Source: Liolophura sinensis
Taxonomy: Eukaryota; Mollusca; Polyplacophora; Chitonida; Chitonidae
Assembly (NCBI RefSeq): GCF_032854445.1
Contig: NC_088303.1
Span: forward strand, 12,283,501 to 12,347,500
Direction: 5' to 3'
Length of the DNA: 64,000 nucleotides
Every line of letters begins with the position of its first letter. The stretch's first letter is position 1. Under the pieces are notes generated by a model. The model saw nothing but the letters and a program-made list of their open reading frames with translations, was not told the DNA's origin and made no database searches. This document shows, piece after piece, positions 18,023 to 37,475 of the stretch. The position numbers were made by a program, and so were the translations under genes.

Positions 18023-19135
18023 TGGAAATCCATGTTTATTTATTACCAATTATACCTGTGTAGGTTCGAGTATATGTAGAGAGCATGGAATTCATACCAA
18101 CGTCATAAAATAGTTGTGTCTGGGTCCATTTACCTTTCAGAGCAGGTCAATATAATATACTGAGCCGATTTAAAAACGCACCAACATGAGTCCATAAAAA
18201 TATCATGATAGTTTGAGAATAACAATGGAAATCTCTCCACAGAAGCCCCAAAGATGTTGTCAATTTTCATAGCGCTTGTGTGAGTCGTCACCAAAACGCA
18301 ACGTTGAACAGTACTGGAAACCACGTTTTTACACCTGAAAAGCACGAAAAATTCAGTCATTAATTTTTTTCAAAGGCTATTTGCATAATCGCTGTGGCTG
18401 TAGCTGTGAGGGCCCTTCCGGCAGCTACCATCGTAGAGAGGAGTTATCCGCGCCGATACTGGCATGGCATTCTCTTCTCTGATGAAAAGACATTATGTGG
18501 CATGCATTGCAAACAGGGGTGGTCATACCTAATACTGACCTTGGGCATCTTATGTGTTCCATTTCTTCTCTATTCCAATGGTTTAGTTCCCAAAAGACAC
18601 GTCATTACAAATGAGTGACTGACTTATCTGAGTGAGAATGTAATGCACAAGCCAACATCAGATAAAATTTGGTTTAGTGTCAATTTTACTTTTTACCCCC
18701 GCCCCCGCCCCCCCCCCCCGTGCGTTTTTCAAGCGCTTTAGTATACATACAGCATGCAGATCTTCGAATCATATACAGCCTTAATGAAGGTATTGTAAGG
18801 ATTGTGGGCAATGTCGTCTTCTGTATCCCGAAAGAACCACTGACCAAGTATCCGTAGGTGCAGATACCAGCCTGTCATTAATAGGTTAACACGTGTAGAC
18901 CTGGAGTCACAATCTTAAGTTCACTACCACACGGCTGCAACGCTTATTTGAATTTTTTGCTAATCCAAATGTCAGCCATGCAATGTGCCTAAAAGGAACG
19001 GACCGTTGTACATAGATTACTAATGTCATAAAGTTCAAAAACATTGCAGCAATGTTGAGCTACCTCGTTTGGGGACGTATTATCTTAAGCTGCGCCTTCA
19101 TGCATAACCATAATTGCAGATTCCTTGCTCTAACC
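18023..19135. other. intergenic or intronic, nothing recognised
   Basis: If the preceding gene is spliced at 17990 its next exon should lie to the right, but no exon with homology was recognised up to the AHCY array. A C-run (cccgcccccgccccc) sits at about 18698-18719. Confidence 0.4.
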
Positions 19136-19137
19136 TC

Positions 19138-19260
19138 TCAGTGCTGAGCGCCAAGCGAGGCAGCAGCAAGTACTATTTTTAAATTATTTGGTGTATGACC
19201 CGACCCGGGCTACGGGTCTTCCACCTTTGAGGCAGACGCTCTAACCACTAAGGCACCGAA
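19138..19260 (-). repeat. SINE2 head fragment
   Basis: The fragment reads tgctgagcgccaagcgaggc, then gtatgacccgacccgggcta and ggcagacgctctaaccacta. It is the tRNA-like head and adjacent body of SINE2 in reverse orientation, without the 3' half. Confidence 0.65.
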
Positions 19261-19309
19261 GCGGTTGTCTGTAGTTTCCAAGAAAGGTTGCAATGTCGCC
19301 TTGAAGCCG

Positions 19310-19545
19310 TTCAAATTCTAAAGAGATCACTGAGGAATACTGGACAGATCACGTAAAGTCAAACCAGACATTCAGTGATCCACTGAGGAATACTGGTCAG
19401 GTCATGTACCTCGTCATTATATAACTGGCGTCCAGATATCCACTGAGAAATACTGGTCAGGTCATGTACCAGTAAAGTTCAACCAGACATTCAGAGATCC
19501 ACTGAGAAATACTGGTCAGGTCACGTACAGTCCAACCAGAGCAGC
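19310..19545. repeat. short tandem array, about 60-bp unit
   Basis: Four imperfect units contain gatccactgaggaatactgg, tcaggtcatgta and caaccagacattcag. Confidence 0.75.
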
Positions 19546-19559
19546 CTGCAGCCATCATT

Positions 19560-21160
19560 ATGGCGTATCCAAATATGCCTTAAGCTACATATACTAGCTG
19601 GTGCACTCTGAAAAGCATCAAGGACACTGGATCTGGAAGCGTGCGTCTTTAATTTTGGATGGGCATCCCGCTTGAACCGATTTCATTACTGTAATATGTA
19701 GCTTACAGAAATGCTACAAACCATCATCGCCACTACATAGGTGGCTTTCGTCATTTATGTTCAGGCTATGGCATATCTGATACTCAGAGAAAATGTCGTT
19801 ACCAAATATACGCAGAAGAAAAAGACAAAAGCTTCCAAGTTTTCACGATTTATTGTTACACGTATAAGCAACTTTCATCGGTCCACGTACGGCATGGTAA
19901 TATGCGTGATAAAACTTTTCCTCATGAAAACATAACCCAGCTTTGTAATTTAATAGAGCGCTGTGATCAACTTTCAGCACTGACGAGACTTGAGCAAAAT
20001 GGGTGCATGGCAAACGACACCTATCGCAAGTGTAAAAAAAAAAAAGTTCGTCAGTGAAGTCTCGTAAATATCCTGGCAATTTTGACATTTAATACGAGTA
20101 TTTCAAAAATATATATACCATTTCCTGTCACAATTACACAAGTAATTGTACATTGAACGGTGCTCACTCTTAGTCCTTAGCTTCAAATGATTCTCTTCAA
20201 CATGACTGAACGCCCAACAAAACAAAAATAGCAAAAGTAACAAAAACATATTGGGTATTAGCTCCAGATTAGAACCTCTACCCCCTTCCTCACCCCTGTG
20301 GAGAGGAGTCCAGATATAAATCATAACAAACAGCTCTATACAATACATTCACAGATGTAAAGTAAATACAATATTTTATTAATCCTGATTCCATAATGAA
20401 TGGTATACTATTAAATGCAGTGCTATACAGATGAATACAACACCTGTACAGTAAAGTGTTTACATACTCCACATTTTCAAATGGAAACGATTATACGATC
20501 TGCTAGAGTTGTTCGTATGTAGTGTCAACTGCATCTCTGAGGTTTCACATATCTGTCGTCTTCCAATGCCAGGAACTATGCTAATCCTGGAAAAACGTGC
20601 ACTATACACATGTAGACGTGAACGCCTTTACATGTTGTCAACTCTAAATGCATTGTTTCCTCTATATCCACGTTTCCGATAACGTAACATTTTCTGTTAG
20701 GCAATCTTCGGCGTGTGTTTTTCAATTGTGTTGGAATACAGAACGGTAACTGAGGTGTAGAGGTGCACCGGAAGTGTACTGGAGGAGGGGCACAAGACTA
20801 CACCTTCACAACTCCTCTGATCTTTGGAGGCAGTCATTTGTGGATGTCGTAATATCATGTCAAGTTCAGTTACCATGGTGACTTATTACTTCAGTCCATG
20901 GATTTGTTGCCATGAACATTAGGGGGCTTGTTGTGAATGCCCTTTCAGACAGACTCCAGGGATTCTACACGTTACTGGCGTTGGATTTTTCTCACCGGGT
21001 TTACCCTATACATTTTGATGCACAACCATGCACATCTTGTTTTCCTTGTACTCAAGCAGTACTGAGGACATGAGTGTCACTTAAATGCAAATCAAATGTA
21101 TGCGTAGTACACCTCAGATACATTATCAAGGTGCACTTCTCCACATGCTACATTTCAGTA
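19560..21160. other. spacer; possible distal AHCY 3' UTR
   Basis: No exon seen. A minus-strand AATAAA lies at about 20374-20379 (plus strand tttatt), but whether AHCY transcripts reach it through the 47-bp array is unknown. Confidence 0.3.
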
Positions 21161-21169
21161 CATATTTCT

Positions 21170-22110
21170 GTTGAAATATGTCGCTACACTTCAGTATACA
21201 AAGGCATAGTTTACCTGGAGAAGTAAGTCACTACACTTAAGTCAGCCGAGGTATGGTTTGTAGAAGTACGTCACTACACTTCAGTATACAGAAGCACAGA
21301 CTGTAGAAGTCGCTACACTTCAGCATACAGAGGTATAGTTTGTAGTACATCGCTACACTTCCGTATACAGAGTCATAGTTTGTAGTACATTGCTACACTT
21401 CAGTATACAGAGGCATAGTTTGCCTGTAGATGTACGTCACTACACTTCAGTATACAGAGGCACAGTTTGCCTGCAAAGTATGATGCTACACTTCAGTGTA
21501 CAGAGGCACTAGTTTGCCTGTAGAAATACGTAGCTACACTTCAGTATACGAGGCATAGTTTGCCTGTAGAAGTACGTCGCTACACTTCGGTATATAGAGG
21601 CATAGTTTGCCTGCAGAAATACGCTGCTACAGTTCAGTATACAGAGGCATAGTTTGTCTGTAGAAGTACATCGCTACACTTCAGTATACGAGGCATAGTT
21701 TGCCTGTAGAAGTACATCGCTACGCTTCAGTATACAGAGGCATAGTTTGCCTGTAGAAGTACGTCGCTACACTTCAGTATACTGAGGCATAGATTGCCTG
21801 TAGAAGTACGTCGTTACATTTCAGTATACAGAGATATACTTTGTAGCAGTACTCCACTTCACTGCAGTATACAGACATATCGTTTGTGTGGATAAGCACA
21901 CCAGAGATGCAAGGACTACACTTCAGTGTACAGAGGCATAGTTTGCCTGTAGAAGTCACTACACTTCAGTTTACAGAGGTATGGTTTGCCTGTAAAAGTA
22001 CGTCGCTACACTTCAGTATAGAGAGGTACTTTGTAGAAGTACTCCACTACACTGCAGTATACAGAGATATCGTTGTGTGGATAAGCACACCACAGAGATA
22101 CAAGGACTAG
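21170..22110. repeat. 47-bp minisatellite downstream of AHCY
   Basis: About 20 units of 46-47 bp contain agtttgcctgtagaagtacg and tacacttcagtatacagagg. It starts about 160 bp past the AHCY stop codon, so it lies in the 3' UTR or just beyond it. Confidence 0.93.
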
Positions 22111-22266
22111 GTTTCATTTCACATTATGGTGGAGATTATGCTGAGGCTACCCTGATGATAATGTGGTGCAGAAAACCAAAGATTTCACAATAACCTCAGG
22201 ACAGCTACAAGCTTGCTTTGTCAGGATTTCTCAGTGTCTATGGCGCCACAAGCACACAGTTATAGT

Positions 22267-30608
<8,342 letters not shown>

Positions 30609-30681
30609 TTTGAGATCGTCCAATATCCCACTTATCACGCAGAGAGACTGATCTGAAAGAGGCCGACACGGCGGTTTTCAG

Positions 30682-30718
30682 CCTTTATATACACTCCGGC
30701 TATCGAAAGGTGACCAAT
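30682..30718 (-). promoter_or_regulatory. AHCY core promoter: TATA box and CCAAT box
   Basis: On the minus strand TATATAAAGG lies at 30691-30682 and an inverted CCAAT box (plus strand ccaat) at 30714-30718. The start site is expected near 30655, giving a 5' leader of about 50 bases. Confidence 0.7.
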
Positions 30719-30719
30719 C

Positions 30720-33700
30720 GTAGCGTATGTAACAAAATCCACTAAATGGGTCATGAACTGAGAACCAACAGAACGTAGGCTTACATCCAGACTAGTCGGC
30801 CTAGTGAGATGCATGTATCATGTATGGGAAAATTCCTACCAATGTCACAAACTGTGGCCAGGAAAGTATCAGCGCATTTAACCCAAAATTAAGTGACTGC
30901 GTAAAAGCGCGTCGAATAAGGATAAGATAATATATTATGTGGCGGAAAATGTCTGTTATTCCGAACGCCGTGATGTAAAATGCAATTCGGTATACATAAA
31001 TTTATACAGGCCTAATAAGAAATAGACACAGCCTAACCCTGAACGCAGTGACCTATATAGCTGAATGTAGATGAATCAACGAGCAAATCTTCTGTCAGAT
31101 GTATCATGGTGTAGGATATTTCGCCATTTTTTCAATGCAGGTGTACAATGCACGTTCATACAGGCCGACATGTAGTCTAGTGCTACACCTCACTGGAACG
31201 CCACGCCGAAGACACCACACACGACACCTCACCCATGCAGTGACATGCAGAGAGTACAATTAAAGTGCTGCATAGTACAGGTTTAGTATTTCACAAGCTT
31301 GACTTGGGGGAGGGGCATGGGGTTCCTGGCACTTTTATTACAAAATCCCCTGGCTTCCAGAAAATTATGCAATAATTGCACCAGGGTTACATGTTCTGCT
31401 AAAAGAAAAGACGACTAAAAATTGAAGTTGGCATCACTAAATAGACCACTTAAAACTATATGCATAAATATAATTTTAATTATTTTGTTTTAGATTTTTG
31501 TGAAAAGAATTAAAGACGTTCAAACATCTTAATTCTAAGGTGGACCATACTATTAGAGTTTGGGAACTCTGACGTCACAGGAAGTTTTTCCAACTCTAAT
31601 CACGAAACTGAATGTTGGAATAACTCTTTTTATGCATTAGTAAAAAATCACTGAAAAAATGCTCCCAAAAATTTCTTTTTCGGGTGAAGAACGGGAAAAA
31701 AGGTGCTGTAACGTCAAAGTTCCTAAATAATATATGGCCCATAAAGCCCACTATAGTAATCAAATATCTGAATGCCTTTTAACACTCTTAAAAAATCAGT
31801 AAAAATAAATGAAAGTATATTTACGCATAGATTTCAGTTGTCCGTTTGATGAATTTTACTTCATATTTTAGCTCTCTTTTAATTTAAATATATGTTTAAT
31901 TTGTTTCGTAAGGAGCCGTAAAAGTGACATGGTGAAAAAAAATTTTGGTAGAAAAAAAATTTACATGTTGAAAAAATAATTTTTGGAAGAGAAATTTTTT
32001 TAACCACCGACTTTGAAAGTTGGGGCCCCGGAGCCCCGACATAACTGACCAATCTTTATTAGGGGTTACGCTACAATCTCATCTAGGAAGCTACTGTTTG
32101 AGCGTCAGTGCCATTATGCTTTGGCAAATTAACTTTTGTCGCTTGTAAATTATACTTTCTCAGTTCCAAAATGCATGTTCTTTTAGACGACGAGGAACGC
32201 CAACACGATTTATAGTATAGCCTTCAAACAATCTGGGATTATTATTAATAAAGTAAACACTCAACCAAATAATACGATCGGTTTAAAACTTATCACAGCT
32301 GTCCTTAGACATGTATGTGACGTAAAGTTAAGCCTTTGGTCCTAACGTATAGGCCTATACAGCTTGCCTTAGTTCCTTGCTGGCTGAATCAAGCACATTT
32401 ATTCGAACAGTGTCTTACATATAGCTGTTGCAGTTCAGATGGAAAGAACTCAACTAGGCTATACAAGGGCGGGGCTGTACGCTGTGTTTTGTATTTTATT
32501 TTATTTAGTCCATATGTGTCTCTTTGAAATATGTTTATTAATAAACTGCCTCGTTGATATAGGGAAATGCATTGCCCCCCCCTAATAGAAGTCGATCTAA
32601 AGCGATGTAGTATTTTATTCTTTCCGTACGACACTGTTCCTGCGTAATCCTAGTCGCATCCGTGAAAGTCGTACATGTATATGAAGTTCACAAGCACTGC
32701 TGCGTGGCAACGGAAAGTATGTGTTTTCAAACAGATTGGAATTGGACATGTGTATGCGATCATGTCCACTGTAATCATAGAGCTATACTTTTATAAGCCT
32801 CACCCTAGAATTGTGCTAGCCCCAGCTGGATACCTCTGCAGACGTACATGGGAAGGTCTTAAAGCGACCTGCAATTGGTCAAGCTTTCCCTTCTATCAAA
32901 ATGCAGACAGCCGTTGTATAAGTGAAATTTTCTAGAGTAGCTTATACCGGTACGGCGTAAAAGACCAGTCTTGACACATTTTCTTGAAGGACATTGTTTC
33001 AGATAACGGCAAAACACATTAAGATAGTTTTCTGTGTAATTTTGTTTTATCAATTTTTCATAGTGAAAAACACCACTCAAAATTTCAAGTGTATCACTTG
33101 TGTTTTCCTCTGAAATATATACTCGCTGAGTGTGACAAATATAGAGGGAATATCTCTAGATGAAATTTAAATTCCATTTAATAATCGCTGCCGATTACAT
33201 ATATCATGATTTTACGTTAGGCAAATAAAGTGTTTTCCATCTAAGGTACAGCAGGTGTTTTCCTGCAGAAAATTAGGATATAAAGAAGTAGGAAATAATT
33301 AAGACATATACCCTGAGGTAAATAGTGATATACTTTATTCCACTGATTACAGTTTATATTGGTAGTTTATATCCCGTTCACCATATCTCCCGATATTTGC
33401 TAGCAAACCTTGAGTATGTATGCAATCTATCAGAACTTAACCCTGTTTCTATCTTGGGATTCTTGGGCTTGGCACTCCCGATTTGGCATTGCTCTTTTAT
33501 ACAGTTTTATGAGCCCCGTTATGATACATGTACGTACAATTATTACAATCTTCTTCGCTTTCATGCACGTTGACTTCACGTTTTCAGTCGTAAATCCCAT
33601 ATAGCTTTAGAAATGGAGTAATTAAATATATTAAGATTATACAGAAAACGAAAGATGCGAATCTTGCGGGGTTTTTTTTATTTCTTTATTTTTTAATTTT

Positions 33701-35170
33701 TGTTTAGAATTAAGGTTGCTGAGGGTTTCTGGTGCCTCGGTGAGCCTTAGACCGTCACATTTTGTGTTGGGAAACTCTATCCCTCTCCTCCCATCCTTTT
33801 AATATTTGGGGCTACAGAATATAATTTGCATATCCTGCCGGATCAAATTCTCCATGACATGTAAAAAGTGGTGGCGCCCTGGAGACCTGCACCCCCCGCC
33901 TCCAAACCCCACCCCCGGTTCCGACGCGACTGTGTGTTGATATACCTCTAGATCCCTCGGGTGGAGTGCACTGTACCAGGAATTCTAGACCTTTTCGTGG
34001 ACTATATACTACTATACATGTATGTTATGGTTTTGGAGTGTCACATTGTTTCGAGGATTTGGCAGCTTTCATAAATGAAATCCTGTTTTTGGATATTTGT
34101 AGCTAAGATAGGTAGGTTATAAGTCCAATAGATGATGTTTGTCAATGGGATTACCCACATGCATAAGTGTAAATAGGGCCTATAACAACAGGTAAAGGTT
34201 AATGAGAGTATATGCATAAAGGACCATACCTGACCCTCGGCGTCATCAGTCCAGAGCAAGGTACAGACTGGAGATCAAAATCCTTACTCTCAAAAAATAA
34301 TAATAATAAATAAATAATCAAAAATAATCGGCTAAATTAAACAAAAAAATTGTTGTCTGAGTGATGTCATTGTTGCAGATTGTTCTGTAAAATACAGCAC
34401 ATATATACCAATAATTTAACACAAAGATTGTATTAGACTCACAGGATATTATGTTAACTATGCCACCGTGTTGTGTTATGATAACACAATACATTCTAAC
34501 ATCACTCATGCAGATAACAGACTCCCTGTTAATTGAACAGATTTTCTTTGGGTGTGGACCGCGGCGATCAAAATGCTTAGAAGGTAGAAAAAAAAAACAA
34601 TCACTTATATCAAAAAGGTATGGCAAAAGTTTCTGTAAATTATGTCGCTACGTGCAGTTTGTCACTAGGTCATGGTTGACAAATGTGTCATTTAAACCTA
34701 TCAGGAGATGTTTACAATGTTTTGTAGCACTACACCTGCTGTACCCTAGATCTGTACTCTGTCGTCAGCTGATGCTCACTGATCATGTACACTAGCTGTA
34801 CCCATCAGTACTCGTTTTGTTTATTTTAGCATTTCATCCCATCCAGTGTATGAACATAATTTAATAATGATTGTAGTTTGTAACACTAACGAACGAAACG
34901 TATACGAACCTAGTTGTGCCATATAATATATTTAGTATTTTAAGCCCATGGAACGAGTTTTTAGTACCATGTGTTGATCTTGTACCCATGGCTGTATTGA
35001 ATCCACTAATACTGATACTGGATTGGCTGGCACGTAATACTGGACTGCACAGATTGTTTTTGATTTAATATATTCCGAACGGCACAGTGTACATGACCAG
35101 GCAAAGCAAATTGTTGGCACATTTTCTGTAAATGGCTTGTGATTGGTGCCAGACTAAAATCAGATCGTAT
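30720..35170. other. long AT-rich spacer, nothing recognised
   Basis: About 4.4 kb between the AHCY promoter and the Rab gene's downstream arrays, with no supported exon. Seen: a perfect CRE (TGACGTCA) near 31571, a T/A-rich imperfectly inverted block at 31920-32000, and C-rich patches near 32575 and 33890. Confidence 0.4.
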
Positions 35171-35172
35171 GC

Positions 35173-35210
35173 ATATCGCTTCGCTAAAAACGTTGTTAGC
35201 GAAGCGATAT
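35173..35210. repeat. perfect 15-bp inverted repeat
   Basis: The left arm atatcgcttcgctaa (35173-35187) and the right arm ttagcgaagcgatat (35196-35210) are exact reverse complements with an 8-base loop. No gene or terminator role is evident. Confidence 0.85.
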
Positions 35211-35407
35211 AAAGATTCGATTTGTGCTGGTTTATCGGTAAAATTATTCTCATACATGAATATTTTTTGCACTGTAAAAACACACAGAAACTGATCGTGT
35301 ATTCTGCATGCTAAGTACGTGTTACAGCGCAAGTACACCACCATTGTAAGTGATTATTTGGTTCACATTATCAATTTAAAATCCTTTTTTTCAGAATACT
35401 GTGACTA

Positions 35408-35487
35408 TTTATATATTTATTTATTTCACTGGTGTTTTACGCCATACGCAAGAATATTTCACATATACGACGGCGGCCAGCATTATG
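35408..35487 (-). repeat. SINE1 3' fragment
   Basis: It reads tatttatttatttcactggt, gttttacgccatacgcaaga and atacgacggcggccagcatt and then stops abruptly. Confidence 0.8.
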
Positions 35488-36106
35488 ATATGATATTTTG
35501 CCGAATGGACGTTATGTCCTTCAAAATAGCTACAGATAATTCATTAAGCTGTATCAACTGCAAGACTCAGACTGGGCTACTGCTGAGATTCTATACAGTC
35601 TAGTATCCATGCTCCACCTTCTTTTGTAGTTATCGATAATCAAAACTTTATAATTGAATGTCCACACCTGTGTATTACATATATACGTATACTACACGGC
35701 TACATATATGGATGAAACTATAACAGTTATATCTCTGCACAAAATATTATCACAGGCTGCCGAGAACAGTAGACATATATGTATTCGTTGTTTTATTGTA
35801 CTCCTCCCCAGTGGGTTAAACATCCATACTGAACTTACAACGTGTAGCCTTTTGTCTTTTTGATACAGCCTTTCAACAAACTGGACATTATAGTGTAGAA
35901 TAACTACACACCACAAATAAAGCACGGTATTTCTGTCGAGCTTATTCATGCTGCCCAACTCAATCTATTCCTATCACAGGCAACGAAGGGCACTAGCTCG
36001 GGTGGTTTCCATTCTGGTAGGATGGGTTTTAACTCACAGGTTCACAGTACTTCACTTATATGACAGGGGACATGCACTTTCACAGGCAGGTGGAGCATAT
36101 CCGAAC

Positions 36107-36685
36107 CGCTCGGAATATAGCCATTCACTATGATGGCCGGTAAGGGCTCTCTCCGAGCGAGACCACTGTAGCCATTCACTATAGTGGCCGGTAAGGGCCC
36201 TCTGAACGAGAAACAATTTTCCTGAGGACGAGTAGCCGTTCACAATGATGGCCGGTAAGGGCCCTCTCACCGTGAAGGGTTATTCCTGAGAACGAGTAGC
36301 CGTTCACTACGATTGCCGGTAAGGGCCCTCTCACCGAGACGGGTTCTTCCTAAGGACGAATAACCCTTCACAATGATGGCCGGTAAAGGCCCTCTCACCG
36401 AGGTGGGTTCTGCCCGAGAACGAGTAGCCGTTCACAATGATGGCCGTCAAGGGCCCTCTCTAACCGAGATGGCTTCTTCCTGACAGGTAGCCGTTCACAA
36501 TGATGCCCGTCAAGGGCCCTCTCTAACCGAGATGGCTTCTTCCTGGCGGGTAGCCGTTCACAATGATGCCCGTCAAGGGCCCTCTCTGACCGAGATGGCT
36601 TCTTCCTGGCGGGTAGTCGTTCACAATGATGGCCGGCAAGGGCCCTCTCTGACTGAGTCCATTGTAGGCCTTCACCAATCATGAT
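36107..36685. repeat. 62-64-bp GC-rich minisatellite
   Basis: Nine units contain tagccgttcacaatgatggc and cggtaagggccctctcaccg. Spacing is 64 bp in the left copies and 62-63 bp in the right ones. The 63-bp copies keep a minus-strand frame that repeats ERALDGHHCERLPARKKPSR, but it has no splice or start support. Confidence 0.93.
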
Positions 36686-36956
36686 GATTATCTTGTACCT
36701 GCCCAGATACGACTGTTCCTCCGGGTTATGCCCTGTTTCTTACACCAATAACATCCTGAATGCCGATGTATATGTGAAATAAGTAAACTATATCAGTTTA
36801 CTGAGCAAAAATAAATAAATCATAATTACTTGTACATCAACAACTGAAAATGACAATCCAATTAACTACCATGCAGTTATTACCAAAACTGAATCACTTT
36901 GTCTCTTCATATTGCTAAACCATCTGTCAAAGGCCTCTGGGCAAATGCTTTCATGG

Positions 36957-37003
36957 TATGGGCCACATCGTATGGCCACATCGTATGGCCACATCGTATG
37001 GCA
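36957..37003. repeat. 14-bp tandem repeat
   Basis: About three and a half copies of ggccacatcgtatg in a row, downstream of the Rab gene polyadenylation signal. Confidence 0.85.
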
Positions 37004-37048
37004 AGATATCTTACCGTATGCATCATATAATGCCAACATAGAAGACTG

Positions 37049-37054
37049 TTTATT
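37049..37054 (-). terminator. probable polyadenylation signal of the Rab gene
   Basis: AATAAA on the minus strand (plus strand tttatt), about 270 bp past the Rab stop codon. No closer AATAAA was seen. Confidence 0.45.
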
Positions 37055-37326
37055 ATTAAAGCTATTGTGTGGCTTTGCATAGAAAAAATTCATTATTTTC
37101 GTTGCTTTGTAGGGGACAGGGAAAACAAAGAGTTTTAACAATTAATGTTCAATGTGAAAAGCGTTGACGTCAAGTTGAAGAAAAGTTTTTGAAAATGTAT
37201 ATTGCACACTGTAGCCCTATTTAAGCCAAATTGTCGCTTTCTGTGGGTGTCACGAAGAGCAAGTGTCAAAATTACACCACTTCCTGGGAAGTCTTGAGAT
37301 TATTCACACGGTAACGACTTCTGATA

Positions 37327-37475
37327 TCAGCAAGAACAAGATGATTGAGACTTTTGGTTTTTGTTGATGTCAATGCTGTCATCAAAGATGTTCATGGATT
37401 CCTTTCTTGCTCGACGATCGTAGTGATCCAACAGTTTTTCCGCAATTGTTTTCAGCGCAGATTCGATTCCCTTAC
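37327..37475 (-). CDS. Rab-type GTPase exon 4 (stop codon)
   Basis: The acceptor is tttttcttcag. It encodes [19 protein letters not shown], a hydrophilic hypervariable tail, and the prenylation end SSCSC, then TGA at 37329-37327. Confidence 0.92.

Noticed and set aside
18394-18618. Possible second exon of the unknown gene
   Set aside because: No acceptor in the right phase and no sequence feature ties it to the first exon.
36395-36682. 95-codon repeat-encoded frame on the minus strand
   Set aside because: It exists only in the 63-bp copies of the array, is broken by the 62- and 64-bp copies, and has no gene context.
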